The notes under the pieces were generated by a model. That model ran no database searches. It was not told the DNA's origin and saw only the letters and a list, made by a program, of their open reading frames with translations. A stretch of DNA of 16,378 nt from JAVDCA01 sp036491235 (GTDB lineage Bacteria; Pseudomonadota; Alphaproteobacteria; Rhizobiales; Xanthobacteraceae): NCBI GenBank assembly GCA_036491235.1, contig DASXCK010000499.1, positions 1 through 16,378 on the forward strand, written 5' to 3'. The position numbers were made by a program, and so were the translations under genes. Shown in pieces: positions 1-6,203 of the stretch. Every line of letters starts with the position of its first letter. The first letter of the stretch is position 1.

Positions 1-890
1 TCGTCCGGCGTGCCGATGCAGGCGAGGCCCGTCGAGACCAGGTACTCGGCCGGGTCGCCGGACACGTCGGGCGGGATGACCGGAAAGGTCGCCACCTCGG
101 TGAAATAGCGACGGAAGTCGTCCAGGCCGAACGTCACGTCGGCACGCGCCTGCTCGCGCGTCTCGGCGACGTGCGCGAAGGTCACGATGCGCCAGTTGCG
201 CCGGTCGGGCGTCTTGCCGTGGGCGCGCGCGCTCTCCTCGTAGAGACCCCAGTTCTTGGCATGCGCGGCGAGCGCGTCGTCGGACGTACCGCCGATCGAC
301 AGCATGCCGATGCCGTGGCGGCCGGCCGCGATGGCACCGATCGGCGAGCGGTTCGCCGCGACCGCCATCTCCATCATTGGCTGCGAGTAGCTGCGAAGCT
401 GCAGCCGCGCCTCGTGCAGGTCGAACCAGTCGGTCTTGCGCGTCACCGCGCGGCCCTGCATCAGCTCCATGACGACCTCGAGCGCTTCGTCGAGCTTGCG
501 GCGCTGCTCCGCGGGGTCGAGACCCATCTTGACCGCGTCATAGACGAGCGAACCCGGGCCGACGCCGAACATGGCGCGCCCGCGCGTCATGTAGTCGAGC
601 TGCATCAGGCGGCCCGCGACCGTGAACGGGTTGTGATAAGGCAGGGAGACGACGCCGGTACCGAGGCGGATGCGGCGCGTGCGTTCCGCTACCGCCGCAA
701 TGAACATCTCCGGGCATGCGATGATCTCGAAGCCGCCCGAATGGTGCTCGCCGATCCATGCCTCGTGATAGTTCAGCCGGTCGAGGTGGATCAGCAGCTC
801 CATGTCGCGCTCGAGACAGAGCAGCGGGTTCTCGGTGAGCGCGTGGAAGGGCGCGAGAAAGACGCCCGTCTTCACGTAGCGGTCGTTCAT
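1..890 (-). CDS. LLM class flavin-dependent oxidoreductase (partial, C-terminus beyond left edge)
   Basis: Bacterial luciferase-like (PF00296) monooxygenase, expected to use reduced FMN supplied by a reductase; the substrate cannot be told. The reading frame is open from the ATG at 890 to the window edge, giving 296 residues of a family usually 340-390 long. Visible family features are the N-terminal barrel strand (KTGVFLAPFHAL), the EAWIGEHHSGGFE segment, RIRLGTGVVSLPYHNPF, and the GRAMFGVGPGS loop. An AGCGGGAAAG purine stretch precedes the ATG. It lies 26 bases downstream of the methyltransferase on the same strand and is probably co-transcribed with it. Similar proteins are often annotated as limonene-monooxygenase-like or alkanal-monooxygenase-like; I would not go beyond the superfamily. 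The long plus-strand open frame across this region is a composition shadow. Confidence 0.9.
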   Translation of the reverse strand, partial: MNDRYVKTGVFLAPFHALTENPLLCLERDMELLIHLDRLNYHEAWIGEHHSGGFEIIACPEMFIAAVAERTRRIRLGTGVVSLPYHNPFTVAGRLMQLDYMTRGRAMFGVGPGSLVYDAVKMGLDPAEQRRKLDEALEVVMELMQGRAVTRKTDWFDLHEARLQLRSYSQPMMEMAVAANRSPIGAIAAGRHGIGMLSIGGTSDDALAAHAKNWGLYEESARAHGKTPDRRNWRIVTFAHVAETREQARADVTFGLDDFRRYFTEVATFPVIPPDVSGDPAEYLVSTGLACIGTPD

Positions 891-916
891 GGGGTCTTTC
901 CCGCTCTGCAGTCGCC

Positions 917-1699
917 TTAAGCGCGCGACACCAGATAGCGCCATTCGTTGCGGAAGCCATAAGCTCCATCGCCCTGGCGGAACGGACGGATGGCATCGGC
1001 GAGGCCCGCGCGCACGGCAGGTTCGCCCGAATGCCGGACGGCGCGTTCCGCAACGCCGGACGCGAGCAGGCCGCGGAGCGCCGCATCCTCGTCGGTAAAC
1101 CGCATCGTGGTCATGACCGTGCGCGCGCCGTCGGGCCTGAGGCCGGCCTTGCCGACCAGCGCCTCCAGCGCGCCAGGCGCCGACAGCGCGAACGGCCCGG
1201 CCGCGCCGGGCGGCGGCGGCGGCAAGAGCTTGCCGAGTGCCGCGATGTGTCCGGCGAGCTCGCATTTCTCCGCCGCGCCCCACACCGTGATCACGACATG
1301 TCCGTTCGGCTTGGTGACGCGCCGTGCTTCCGCGAGCGCATGCGGCGGGTCGGTCGCGTACTGGAACGAGTTGAAGCCGGTGGTCACGTCGAACGTGTGG
1401 TCGCCGAACGGTAGCGCCTCGATCTCGCCGACGCGGATGTCGGCGCCCGGGCAGCGACTCCTAGCGATCTCGACGAGGCCAGCGGCCGCATCGAGCCCGC
1501 TCGCGTTGGCGCCACGGGACTGTGCCACCTGCAGCGCGAGCCCGGCGCCGCAGCCGACGTCGAGAAGGGCGCTGTCGTGACCGAGCCCGGTGGCATCGAA
1601 TACCGCCTCGTATACCGGGCGGAACGAGGCTTCCTGCAAGTCGGCCCATTCGCGGGCGCGGGTGCCCCATAGGTCGCCCTGGATTTGTGCCGACCCCAT
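917..1699 (-). CDS. class I SAM-dependent methyltransferase
   Basis: Cytosolic methyltransferase of the Methyltransf_11/UbiE-like fold; the acceptor is unknown. The product from the ATG at 1699 is 260 residues. Motif I is LLDVGCGAG (DVGCGAG at about residues 47-53). The acidic residue ending strand 2 is in SGLDAAAGLVEIAR (about residue 70), motif II lies in the ALPFGDHTFDVTTGFNSFQYA segment, and motif III in PNGHVVITVWG. A proline run (PPPPPP) sits in the central insertion. I chose 1699 over the longer frame (to 1762) because AGGGAGCG lies just upstream of 1699 and homology begins there. The C-terminal YRNEW-like ending (FRNEWRYLVSRA) resembles small-molecule methyltransferases found beside oxidoreductases. 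It is the first gene of a probable two-gene unit with the downstream flavin oxidoreductase, suggesting both act on the same metabolite, which is inference only. Confidence 0.92.
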   Translation of the reverse strand: MGSAQIQGDLWGTRAREWADLQEASFRPVYEAVFDATGLGHDSALLDVGCGAGLALQVAQSRGANASGLDAAAGLVEIARSRCPGADIRVGEIEALPFGDHTFDVTTGFNSFQYATDPPHALAEARRVTKPNGHVVITVWGAAEKCELAGHIAALGKLLPPPPPGAAGPFALSAPGALEALVGKAGLRPDGARTVMTTMRFTDEDAALRGLLASGVAERAVRHSGEPAVRAGLADAIRPFRQGDGAYGFRNEWRYLVSRA

Positions 1700-1858
1700 G
1701 AACGTATCGCTCCCTAAGTCATCAATGCGGTGAATGCTGGTGAATACTGTCCGAAAAGACAAGTAGCCCTCCCATCCAGGTCTCGCATCGGAACCGCTCC
1801 GGCGCTAGCCTAAAGTTGTGCGGCGGCGGGACGCCGTCGGGGAGCCAGGGAGAGGTCG

Positions 1859-2245
1859 ATGTCGATGGAAATGAAGCTGCTGATCTGGTCGGCGGCGCTT
1901 GCGTTCATCCAGATGCTGCTCGCCGTGACAGGCGCGTTCCTGGAGGTCGGGCTGCCGAAGCTTGCCGGCAACCGCGAGGACATGCCGGAGATCACCGGCT
2001 GGGCCGGACGAGCCGACCGGGCTTACCGCAACATGATGCACGGTCTTCTCTTGTTCGCCGTGCTGGTGCTGGCGGCGCAGATCACCGGCAAGCTCGATGC
2101 CGCCACGACGCTCGGCGCGCAGCTCTTCTTCTGGGGCCGCGTGGCCTATGCGGTGGTCTATCTCATCGGGCTGGCGTGGGTGCGCACGGCCGTGTGGGCG
2201 GTGTCGGTCGTCGGGCTGGTCATGATCTTCAGCCGGCTGATGTGA
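1859..2245 (+). CDS. MAPEG family membrane protein
   Basis: A 128-residue inner-membrane protein of the MAPEG (membrane-associated eicosanoid/glutathione metabolism) superfamily, with four predicted transmembrane helices (about residues 5-28, 55-78, 84-104 and 107-127). The cytosolic loop GRADRAYRNMMHGLLLFA is the recognisable MAPEG signature (R-A-x-R-A-x-x-N followed by a polar residue in helix 2). Bacterial members may have glutathione transferase or peroxidase activity, but most are uncharacterised and no substrate can be assigned. AGGGAGAGG at 1847-1855 serves ATG 1859; the in-frame ATG at 1865 is an alternative. It is divergent from the methyltransferase (159 bases between starts). Its last 17 bases overlap the end of the minus-strand membrane protein, so the two transcripts are antisense at their 3' ends. 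Confidence 0.9.
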   Translation: MSMEMKLLIWSAALAFIQMLLAVTGAFLEVGLPKLAGNREDMPEITGWAGRADRAYRNMMHGLLLFAVLVLAAQITGKLDAATTLGAQLFFWGRVAYAVVYLIGLAWVRTAVWAVSVVGLVMIFSRLM

Positions 2246-3608
2246 CGGGCTGCGCCACGGCGGCCTGCGCGGCGGTGGTGCTGCGCAGCGGCGGCAGCGA
2301 AAGCACCGCGGCCGTGAAGATCGCGATCAGGCTCCACAGCATGTAGCGCAGCTCGGTCGCGACGCCGATGATCAGGTAGGCAAACGCAAAGGGCAGGGCG
2401 GAGAGGAGCAGCGCGAGCGCGGCATCACGCGATGCCGGGCGGGAGGACGTGTGCGCCGCCGCCAGCCAGACCAGCAGGCCGACGCCGAGTGCGAGCCATG
2501 CCGCGGATGCGGTCACCCAATCGTAGAGGATGAGATAGGACGGGCTTGGTGCGGTGGAGTCGGGATCGCGACTTGAGGCGCCGCGCGAGATCTCCGAGAA
2601 GAAGTGGGTCAGCCGATGTTGCGCATAGGCGAGCGGATGGTGGACGATTGCTGCGATCCAGAGATCGCGCAGATCCGGATTGGGCGTCGCCCCCATGGCG
2701 GTTCGCGCGTCGACATTTTCCACGGATGCTTGCTGATCGCGGGATACGGCCAGGCGATTCCAGAAAAACCCGCACTGTCCCCAGGGCGATAGGCGGTCCC
2801 AAAAGGTCGGGTCGTAACAGCGGAAGACCTCGTCCGAGGTGAAAGTATTGTCGGGCCCGAATACCGCAAGATCGCCGGACTGGAAGGCGATGCCGGCAAG
2901 GTCGAATACCTGCAGGGCGCGTATCTTCTCGAGCGACTGCGCGCCCAGGACGCGCTGGTTGAAAAAGCTGGCAGCAGGAACCAACGCCAGCGCGACGGGC
3001 AGGGAAAGCAGCAACACGCGCCAGGGACGGCGCAGCCATTGCGGGCGGATCAGGTAGGCGGCGAGCGGTACCACCGCGAAGACCGCATTGGTGCGCACCA
3101 GCGCGCCATAGAGGATGAGGGCCGCCGCCGCCGCGGCGGTCGCCGGCGGGACCTCGCGGCCCTGCACCCGGTGCCAGAACAAAGCGCCGACCGCCGCAAG
3201 GAATGTCACGGCCATCCCGACGTCACCGAGGAGGTTGGTGCTCAGCGTCAGGAACGAGGGAAACAGCGCCACGCCAAGCATGACCCAGGCTGCAAGCGGT
3301 CGCCCGGCTTGGGCGAGCGCATGCGCCATCAGCCCAAAGCCCAGCCAGTAGCAGGCGATCTGGAAGCAGAACATCGGGGCGTCGCCGTCGGCCAACAGCC
3401 GAAAGACCGACCACAGCCACGCCATGATCGGCGGGTGCCAGTCGTCGAATTGCCCGGCGAGGACCTGTGCGTATTGAGCTTGGCTGTCGGGGCCGGCCTC
3501 GCCGGGAAACCAGACGGCCAGATTGACGGCAGCGATGAGGGCCGCCGCCAGCGCCAGCAAGGCCGGCCGCGTCGCGATGGAGCCCATGCGGTTGCCGGCC
3601 TGGCGCAT
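2229..3608 (-). CDS. multi-spanning membrane protein, possible GT-C-fold glycosyltransferase
   Basis: A 459-residue integral membrane protein with about 10-11 hydrophobic segments. The first helix (about residues 14-31) is followed by a polar loop carrying GPDSQAQYAQ and then FDDWHPPIMAWLWSVF. An acidic residue just after helix 1 and a DWHPP motif are typical of GT-C-fold enzymes, which use polyprenyl-phosphate sugars and work on the periplasmic side of the membrane. A hydrophilic periplasmic region follows around 240-350, then four more helices. I assign the GT-C fold by pattern only; family and acceptor are unknown. The start is uncertain: the frame extends to TTG 3758, with ATGs at 3686, 3608 and 3587. 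I prefer 3608 because GCGGGATC precedes it and helix 1 follows closely. No other envelope-polysaccharide genes are nearby. Confidence 0.8.
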   Translation of the reverse strand: MRQAGNRMGSIATRPALLALAAALIAAVNLAVWFPGEAGPDSQAQYAQVLAGQFDDWHPPIMAWLWSVFRLLADGDAPMFCFQIACYWLGFGLMAHALAQAGRPLAAWVMLGVALFPSFLTLSTNLLGDVGMAVTFLAAVGALFWHRVQGREVPPATAAAAAALILYGALVRTNAVFAVVPLAAYLIRPQWLRRPWRVLLLSLPVALALVPAASFFNQRVLGAQSLEKIRALQVFDLAGIAFQSGDLAVFGPDNTFTSDEVFRCYDPTFWDRLSPWGQCGFFWNRLAVSRDQQASVENVDARTAMGATPNPDLRDLWIAAIVHHPLAYAQHRLTHFFSEISRGASSRDPDSTAPSPSYLILYDWVTASAAWLALGVGLLVWLAAAHTSSRPASRDAALALLLSALPFAFAYLIIGVATELRYMLWSLIAIFTAAVLSLPPLRSTTAAQAAVAQPVTSAG

Positions 3609-3961
3609 CGGATCCCGCGAAATCGCGACGTAGCCTGCGATGGCCTGGGAAGCCTCGCGGCCGGTCAGGATGAAACGACGGGTCATCGGCAATCGCACAT
3701 CAAACCATTTTTGGGTTTGTCGCTCGCGGTCCGGCAAGCGCAAATACAACCATGTCAATGTGCGGATGCAGCTTTTGGTGCCAATGGATTGGACATTTAT
3801 TTTCCGCCCTGGAGCGGGTGGCAGGAATTTAATGATCTGAGGTTGTACGCCGCCGAGGTTTGGCGCCGCGCCCCATGTTCGCTCGCTTGTGCGCGGCGGT
3901 ATCTCGGTTAGAGTGGAGCGTCATCCGGCCATGCTGTCAGGCACGACTTCGGGAGGAATTC
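3609..3961. other. intergenic region between divergent genes
   Basis: This holds the upstream regions of the membrane protein (minus) and the YbjN protein (plus). The part from about 3765 to 3845 is clearly AT-richer than the flanks, with runs such as ATTTATTTTC and GAATTTAATG, and is the likeliest place for promoters. The part from 3609 to 3758 could be N-terminal coding sequence of the membrane protein if a start further upstream is used. I see no hairpin or clear operator. Confidence 0.4.
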
Positions 3962-4444
3962 ATGGGGCGTACTCTTCGCGTTACGGCTGCGGCACTCGCT
4001 TTGGGCCTCGCAGCGATACCGATCGCGCAGGCGCGCGACATTCCAACGGACGGCGTCACGCTCGAGGATGTGCAGACGTGGCTGCGAGAGGCGGGCAACG
4101 AGGCGTCGATCACCAACGACGGCGCCGGCCATACGATCGTCAGCAGCAAGCTCGGTGGGACGAAGTTCGGCGTCTACATGTTCGATTGCAACAACGCCAA
4201 GCGCTGCGGCTCGATCCAGTTCGCGTCGGGGTGGCCGACGAACGGTAAGATCCAGGTCGCAAAGGTCAACGAGTGGAATCGCACCAAGCGCTGGGGGCGG
4301 GCGTACCTCGACGAGTCGGGGGGAATTTGGCTCGAAGCGGACTGCGATCTGACGCCCGGCGGCACCTACGAGCTGCTGAACGACATGTTCGCCACCTGGA
4401 AGAAGTCGGTCGATGGCTTCAAGTCGTTCTTCAACTTGAACTAG
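3962..4444 (+). CDS. secreted YbjN-domain protein
   Basis: A 160-residue exported protein. Residues 1-24 form a signal peptide (RTLRVTAAALALGLAAIP, then AQA before RDIP). The mature part matches the YbjN family (PF10722), whose fold resembles type III secretion chaperones. It has an N-terminal VTLEDVQTWLREAG helix, a strand pair ending in a CNNAKRCGSIQFASGW segment, the family hallmark VNEWNRTKRWGRAYLDESG, and a C-terminal helical part ending TWKKSVDGFKSFF. The two cysteines flanking NNAKR could form a disulfide in the periplasm. The function of secreted members is unknown. The start is fixed by GGGAGGAATTC immediately before ATG 3962; the frame is open further upstream, but that part lacks a ribosome site and has no signal-peptide character. 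It appears monocistronic. Confidence 0.92.
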   Translation: MGRTLRVTAAALALGLAAIPIAQARDIPTDGVTLEDVQTWLREAGNEASITNDGAGHTIVSSKLGGTKFGVYMFDCNNAKRCGSIQFASGWPTNGKIQVAKVNEWNRTKRWGRAYLDESGGIWLEADCDLTPGGTYELLNDMFATWKKSVDGFKSFFNLN

Positions 4445-4888
4445 CCCACGAGGTCGGTCGTGGCGCGCGCCGCCTGCGCGGCGACGATCATGAGTGGCGC
4501 CGATCATATCCGGCGCCTGTCCGGGCCCCGGCACGCCGCTCGGGCCCGCGAGTATGTTCGCGTATCGTGCCGTGATGCACGCGCGGGCCGTCATCGCCTA
4601 ACGATCTGCTTCCCGGGTCGTGTTTAGCCGACGATCTTGTTGCCGAGCATGTCGCGCCATCGAGCGGTGGGTTTCCACGGCTGGACCTGCAACCGAGAAT
4701 TGTAGACTAATTGTGGCTCGCGGAACCAGATCCTAGCCATTTCAGTTGTGTGCGTCGTGAAGCGGGTATGATCGCAGCGGAGAGGGGGGTGATTCGCATG
4801 GCCGGACGGCCGACGGGTCGCGGAACGCGACGAACGATCGGCGAGGTGAGGAAATCGATGCGAGGCCATGATCACCCATGAGGGCAAT
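4445..4888. other. intergenic region with no established gene
   Basis: No convincing long gene is seen on either strand. A short G+C-rich hairpin lies at 4468-4483 (CGCCGC, loop CTGC, GCGGCG) shortly after the YbjN stop; it lacks a T-tract and is a weak terminator at best. The region from 4690 to 4760 is AT-richer and could carry a promoter. The only short frame with a good ribosome site is the 27-codon one at 4798, listed separately. The 114-codon minus-strand frame across 4624-4968 overlaps the zinc-ribbon gene and has no recognisable content. Confidence 0.4.
4798..4881 (+). CDS. candidate short leader ORF (27 aa) upstream of the zinc-ribbon gene
   Basis: ATG 4798 is preceded by AGAGGGGGG (4781-4789), one of the strongest ribosome-site-like sequences in the window. 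It opens a frame of 27 codons coding a very basic peptide (MAGRPTGRGTRRTIGEVRK, then SMRGHDHP). Its TGA (4879-4881) lies 7 bases before the preferred start of the zinc-ribbon gene, so translation could be coupled. I do not recognise the peptide. It may be chance; only the ribosome site and spacing support it. Confidence 0.25.
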   Translation: MAGRPTGRGTRRTIGEVRKSMRGHDHP

Positions 4889-5104
4889 ATGCAAATGATC
4901 GAGCCCTTCCTGCTTCCGGTCTGTTCGCATTGCGGCGGTCCGACAAACCTTTCGCATCTCGAGCCCAACCCGTTATGCAGCTTCGAGGATTTGCGGACCT
5001 ATAAATGCGCCTGGTGCGGCGCGCAGCGCACGCACGCGGTCGCCCGCCAGCGCAAGGGGAAGTCCCGCGCCGGCGCGGCGCGCAAAGGAAGCGCGCGCCG
5101 CTAA
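4889..5104 (+). CDS. small zinc-ribbon-like hypothetical protein
   Basis: A 71-residue protein with two CxxC pairs: CSHC at residues 12-15 and CAWC at 40-43, spaced as in zinc ribbons. The N-terminal MIEPFLLPVCSHCGGPT and central YKCAWCGAQRTH parts look conserved, as in many unnamed rhizobial proteins of this size. The C-terminal 25 residues are a basic, alanine-rich tail (RQRKGKSRAGAARKG), which suggests nucleic-acid contact, but that is inference. Start: GAGGG at 4880-4884 could serve ATG 4889 or ATG 4895; the frame also contains ATG 4868, which lacks a ribosome site. The function is unknown. It is convergent with the small membrane protein ending at 5136. Confidence 0.7.
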   Translation: MQMIEPFLLPVCSHCGGPTNLSHLEPNPLCSFEDLRTYKCAWCGAQRTHAVARQRKGKSRAGAARKGSARR

Positions 5105-5135
5105 ACTGTCTTTCGATTGAGAGGGTCGCAGTCGG

Positions 5136-5342
5136 TCAGCGCCATACCGGCATGTCGATCTGCGTGCAGTCGCGACGACCGGACATGAGACAGTCCTCGG
5201 TGCGCCCCATGTCGATCAGCTTCATGAGCAAGAAATAGCCGCCGACGAGCGCGACCGCGATGGCGCCGAGCAGGAGGGCGATCGCGCGGGCAGGCGGGCC
5301 GCTGTCGTGGGATGGGGGTGGGGGCTCGCTTCGATCATCCAT
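5136..5342 (-). CDS. small single-pass membrane protein
   Basis: A 68-residue protein. Residues 1-19 are polar and proline-rich (MDDRSEPPPPSHDSGPPAR), residues 20-43 form one hydrophobic helix (AIALLLGAIAVALVGGYFLLM), and the tail reads DMGRTEDCLMSGRRDC. An aromatic or hydrophobic helix followed by a DC-x-MSGR-x-(D/N)-C tail with two cysteines is a pattern I have seen in small unnamed rhizobial membrane proteins; its role is unknown. The cysteines would face the periplasm if the N-terminus is cytosolic. The start at ATG 5342 was chosen over an upstream TTG (5366). No strong ribosome site precedes it. It lies 20 bases downstream of the broken immunity gene on the same strand, but its composition is normal for the chromosome. 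Confidence 0.7.
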   Translation of the reverse strand: MDDRSEPPPPSHDSGPPARAIALLLGAIAVALVGGYFLLMKLIDMGRTEDCLMSGRRDCTQIDMPVWR

Positions 5343-5362
5343 GGCGCCAAGTGTAGGTCGGA

Positions 5363-5610
5363 TCAAGCGCGAGAGAAACGCCGGGGGGCACCTGCTCGCC
5401 TTCGTTTCTTTGGCGTCCGGTACGCAAGCGCGTAGTCGACCAGTTCTTCGGGCGCCTTGAATTCGATTTCGGGATAGAAGATCAAGTCAGTTTCCGCGGG
5501 TGCCCAATATTGTCGGCGAAGAGGCTTGCAAGATAATTGGACTCGAATTCGTTTGCGATATCCGCAGTCATTAATTTTCGCGTGACTTCCGCCAACTCGT
5601 TTCGGGTCAG
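5363..5610 (-). pseudogene. colicin/pyocin-type (Im) immunity protein homologue, frameshifted, CTG in start position
   Basis: Homologue of the colicin E/pyocin S nuclease immunity family (PF01320), small four-helix proteins that bind and block a cognate HNH DNase. In one frame (5610 down to a TGA ending at 5482) it reads TRNELAEVTRKLMTADIAN (helix I) and FESNYLASLFADNIGHP (helix II). One base is then missing, and the next frame carries ETDLIFYPEIEFKAPEEL, VDYALAYRTPKK and a basic tail to the TGA at 5363. Adding one base restores H-P-x-x-x-D-L-I-F-Y-P, the family hallmark (HPSGSDLIYYP in Im9, from memory), and gives 82 residues against about 86. The D, F and Y of DLIFYP match the Asp/Tyr/Tyr hot spot of Im9. 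GGAGGAG precedes, but the start position holds CTG, overlapping the stop of the preceding copy as CTGA. It is probably inactive, unless the frameshift is a sequencing error or is bypassed. Confidence 0.82.
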
Positions 5611-5759
5611 CTTCTTTTCTCCTCCTCTCCGAGGGCGTAGTCCACGATCGCTGCCGCATTCTTGTATTTGTGCCGCCAGTTGAAGATCAGATCCGTGGCT
5701 TGTGGATAGGTACTGTGCTCCAAGTCGTCGCATAGGCGATCGGCCTCGCCCGGCCTCAT
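5607..5759 (-). pseudogene. truncated first Im-type immunity homologue
   Basis: The frame from ATG 5759 to TGA 5607 encodes 50 residues. The core TDLIFNWRHKYKNAAAIV-DYAL aligns without gaps to the second copy (TDLIFYPEIEFKAPEELV-DYAL): 11 of 22 positions are identical, including TDLIF and VDYAL. The preceding EADRLCDDLEHSTYPQ corresponds to immunity helix II and the H-P turn (here Y-P). Helix I is missing, and the second tyrosine and proline of the DLIYYP hot spot are replaced by N and W. The frame stays open upstream to 5933, but there it runs out of frame over the DNase fragment and has no family character. DNA identity to the second copy is low, so the two are old paralogues rather than a recent duplication. 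Its stop overlaps the start position of the second copy. Confidence 0.72.
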
Positions 5760-5763
5760 AGGC

Positions 5764-5922
5764 TCATCGGACAACCAACGCCGGGTCGTCGGCAACGGCG
5801 CGCCAGAATAGGTCGCGAAGTTCATCGAAGTTCTCGACCTTCCGTCCTCGCAACAGGGCTGCGATTTGGGCTGGGATAGGTGCGTCCATATCGGCAAGCC
5901 ATGACGCATCGACGATAAGGCA
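5764..5922 (-). pseudogene. N-terminal remnant of a colicin-E/pyocin-S-type HNH DNase domain
   Basis: The minus-strand frame between stops (TGA just above 5922, TGA at 5764) reads LIVDASWLADMDAPIPAQ, IAALLRGRKVENFDELRD and LFWRAVADDPALVVR. From memory this lines up with the start of the colicin E9/pyocin S2 DNase domain: W-L-x-x-A preceding G-A-P-(I/V)-P-x-x-I-A-x-x-L-R, then F-D-x-x-R-x-x-F-W-x-x-V-x-x-D-P-x-L, about 16 identities in 36. In those toxins the domain is about 134 residues and continues to the HNH (beta-beta-alpha-metal) site. Here it stops after about 45 residues, so all catalytic histidines are absent. It lies immediately upstream of two immunity homologues, in the toxin-then-immunity order of such operons. 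No receptor-binding or translocation domain is visible upstream. It cannot be active as a nuclease. Confidence 0.8.
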
Positions 5923-6203
5923 TCACGCTTCAAGTTCGTGGCACCGATCTTTGTGGTTCAGGCGACCCGCAGCAATTACACGCGGTCGACGATGACGACG
6001 AAGAGCCCCGCGAATTCATCGGGGAGCATGAAAATGCCCGGCCACCGCTTAGGCGACCGGGCGCAACTCACCTACGTGCCATTTATGCCAGTTAAAACAG
6101 ATGAAATGCTGCGCAAGAACCTATCTTTTTTCGAGAGCAACTGATCCGACGTTTTCTGCCGGGCAGCCGTCGCGGATCGTGGGAATCCGCGGCCGCGATG
6201 GGC
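5923..6203. other. intergenic region downstream of the SDR gene
   Basis: No gene is recognised. It holds the terminator at 6031-6061. Below this the minus strand has two short open pieces in different frames, MLPDEFAGLFVVIVDRV (6029-5976) and VIAAGRLNHKDRCHELEA (ending at the TGA at 5923-5925). These would join with one frameshift and lead directly into the DNase remnant. I do not recognise either; they may be more of the decayed toxin or chance. Confidence 0.35.
6031..6061 (-). terminator. rho-independent terminator of the dehydratase-SDR unit
   Basis: On the minus strand CCCGGTCGCC (6061-6052), loop TAAGC, and GGTGGCCGGG (6046-6037) form a 10-pair stem with two G-T wobbles, followed by CATTTT. 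It lies about 140 bases beyond the SDR stop in the direction of transcription. The T-run is short but the stem is strong. Confidence 0.6.

Noticed and set aside
171..920. 249-codon plus-strand frame at the left edge
   Set aside because: Antisense to the LLM oxidoreductase, whose minus-strand frame shows clear family motifs and runs off the edge.
4468..4483. Terminator after the YbjN gene
   Set aside because: Only six pairs and no T-tract; noted in the gap entry rather than called.
4624..4968. 114-codon minus-strand frame
   Set aside because: Overlaps the zinc-ribbon gene on the other strand, no domain; it contains only the reverse of the CxxC region.
5482..5610. Programmed -1 frameshifting in the second immunity gene
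   Set aside because: No in-frame slippery heptamer and no clear stimulatory stem; together with the CTG start and the truncated neighbours, decay or a base-call error is simpler.
5938..6144. 68-codon plus-strand frame in the decayed region
   Set aside because: Begins with GTG, crosses the terminator hairpin, and has no ribosome site or recognisable content.
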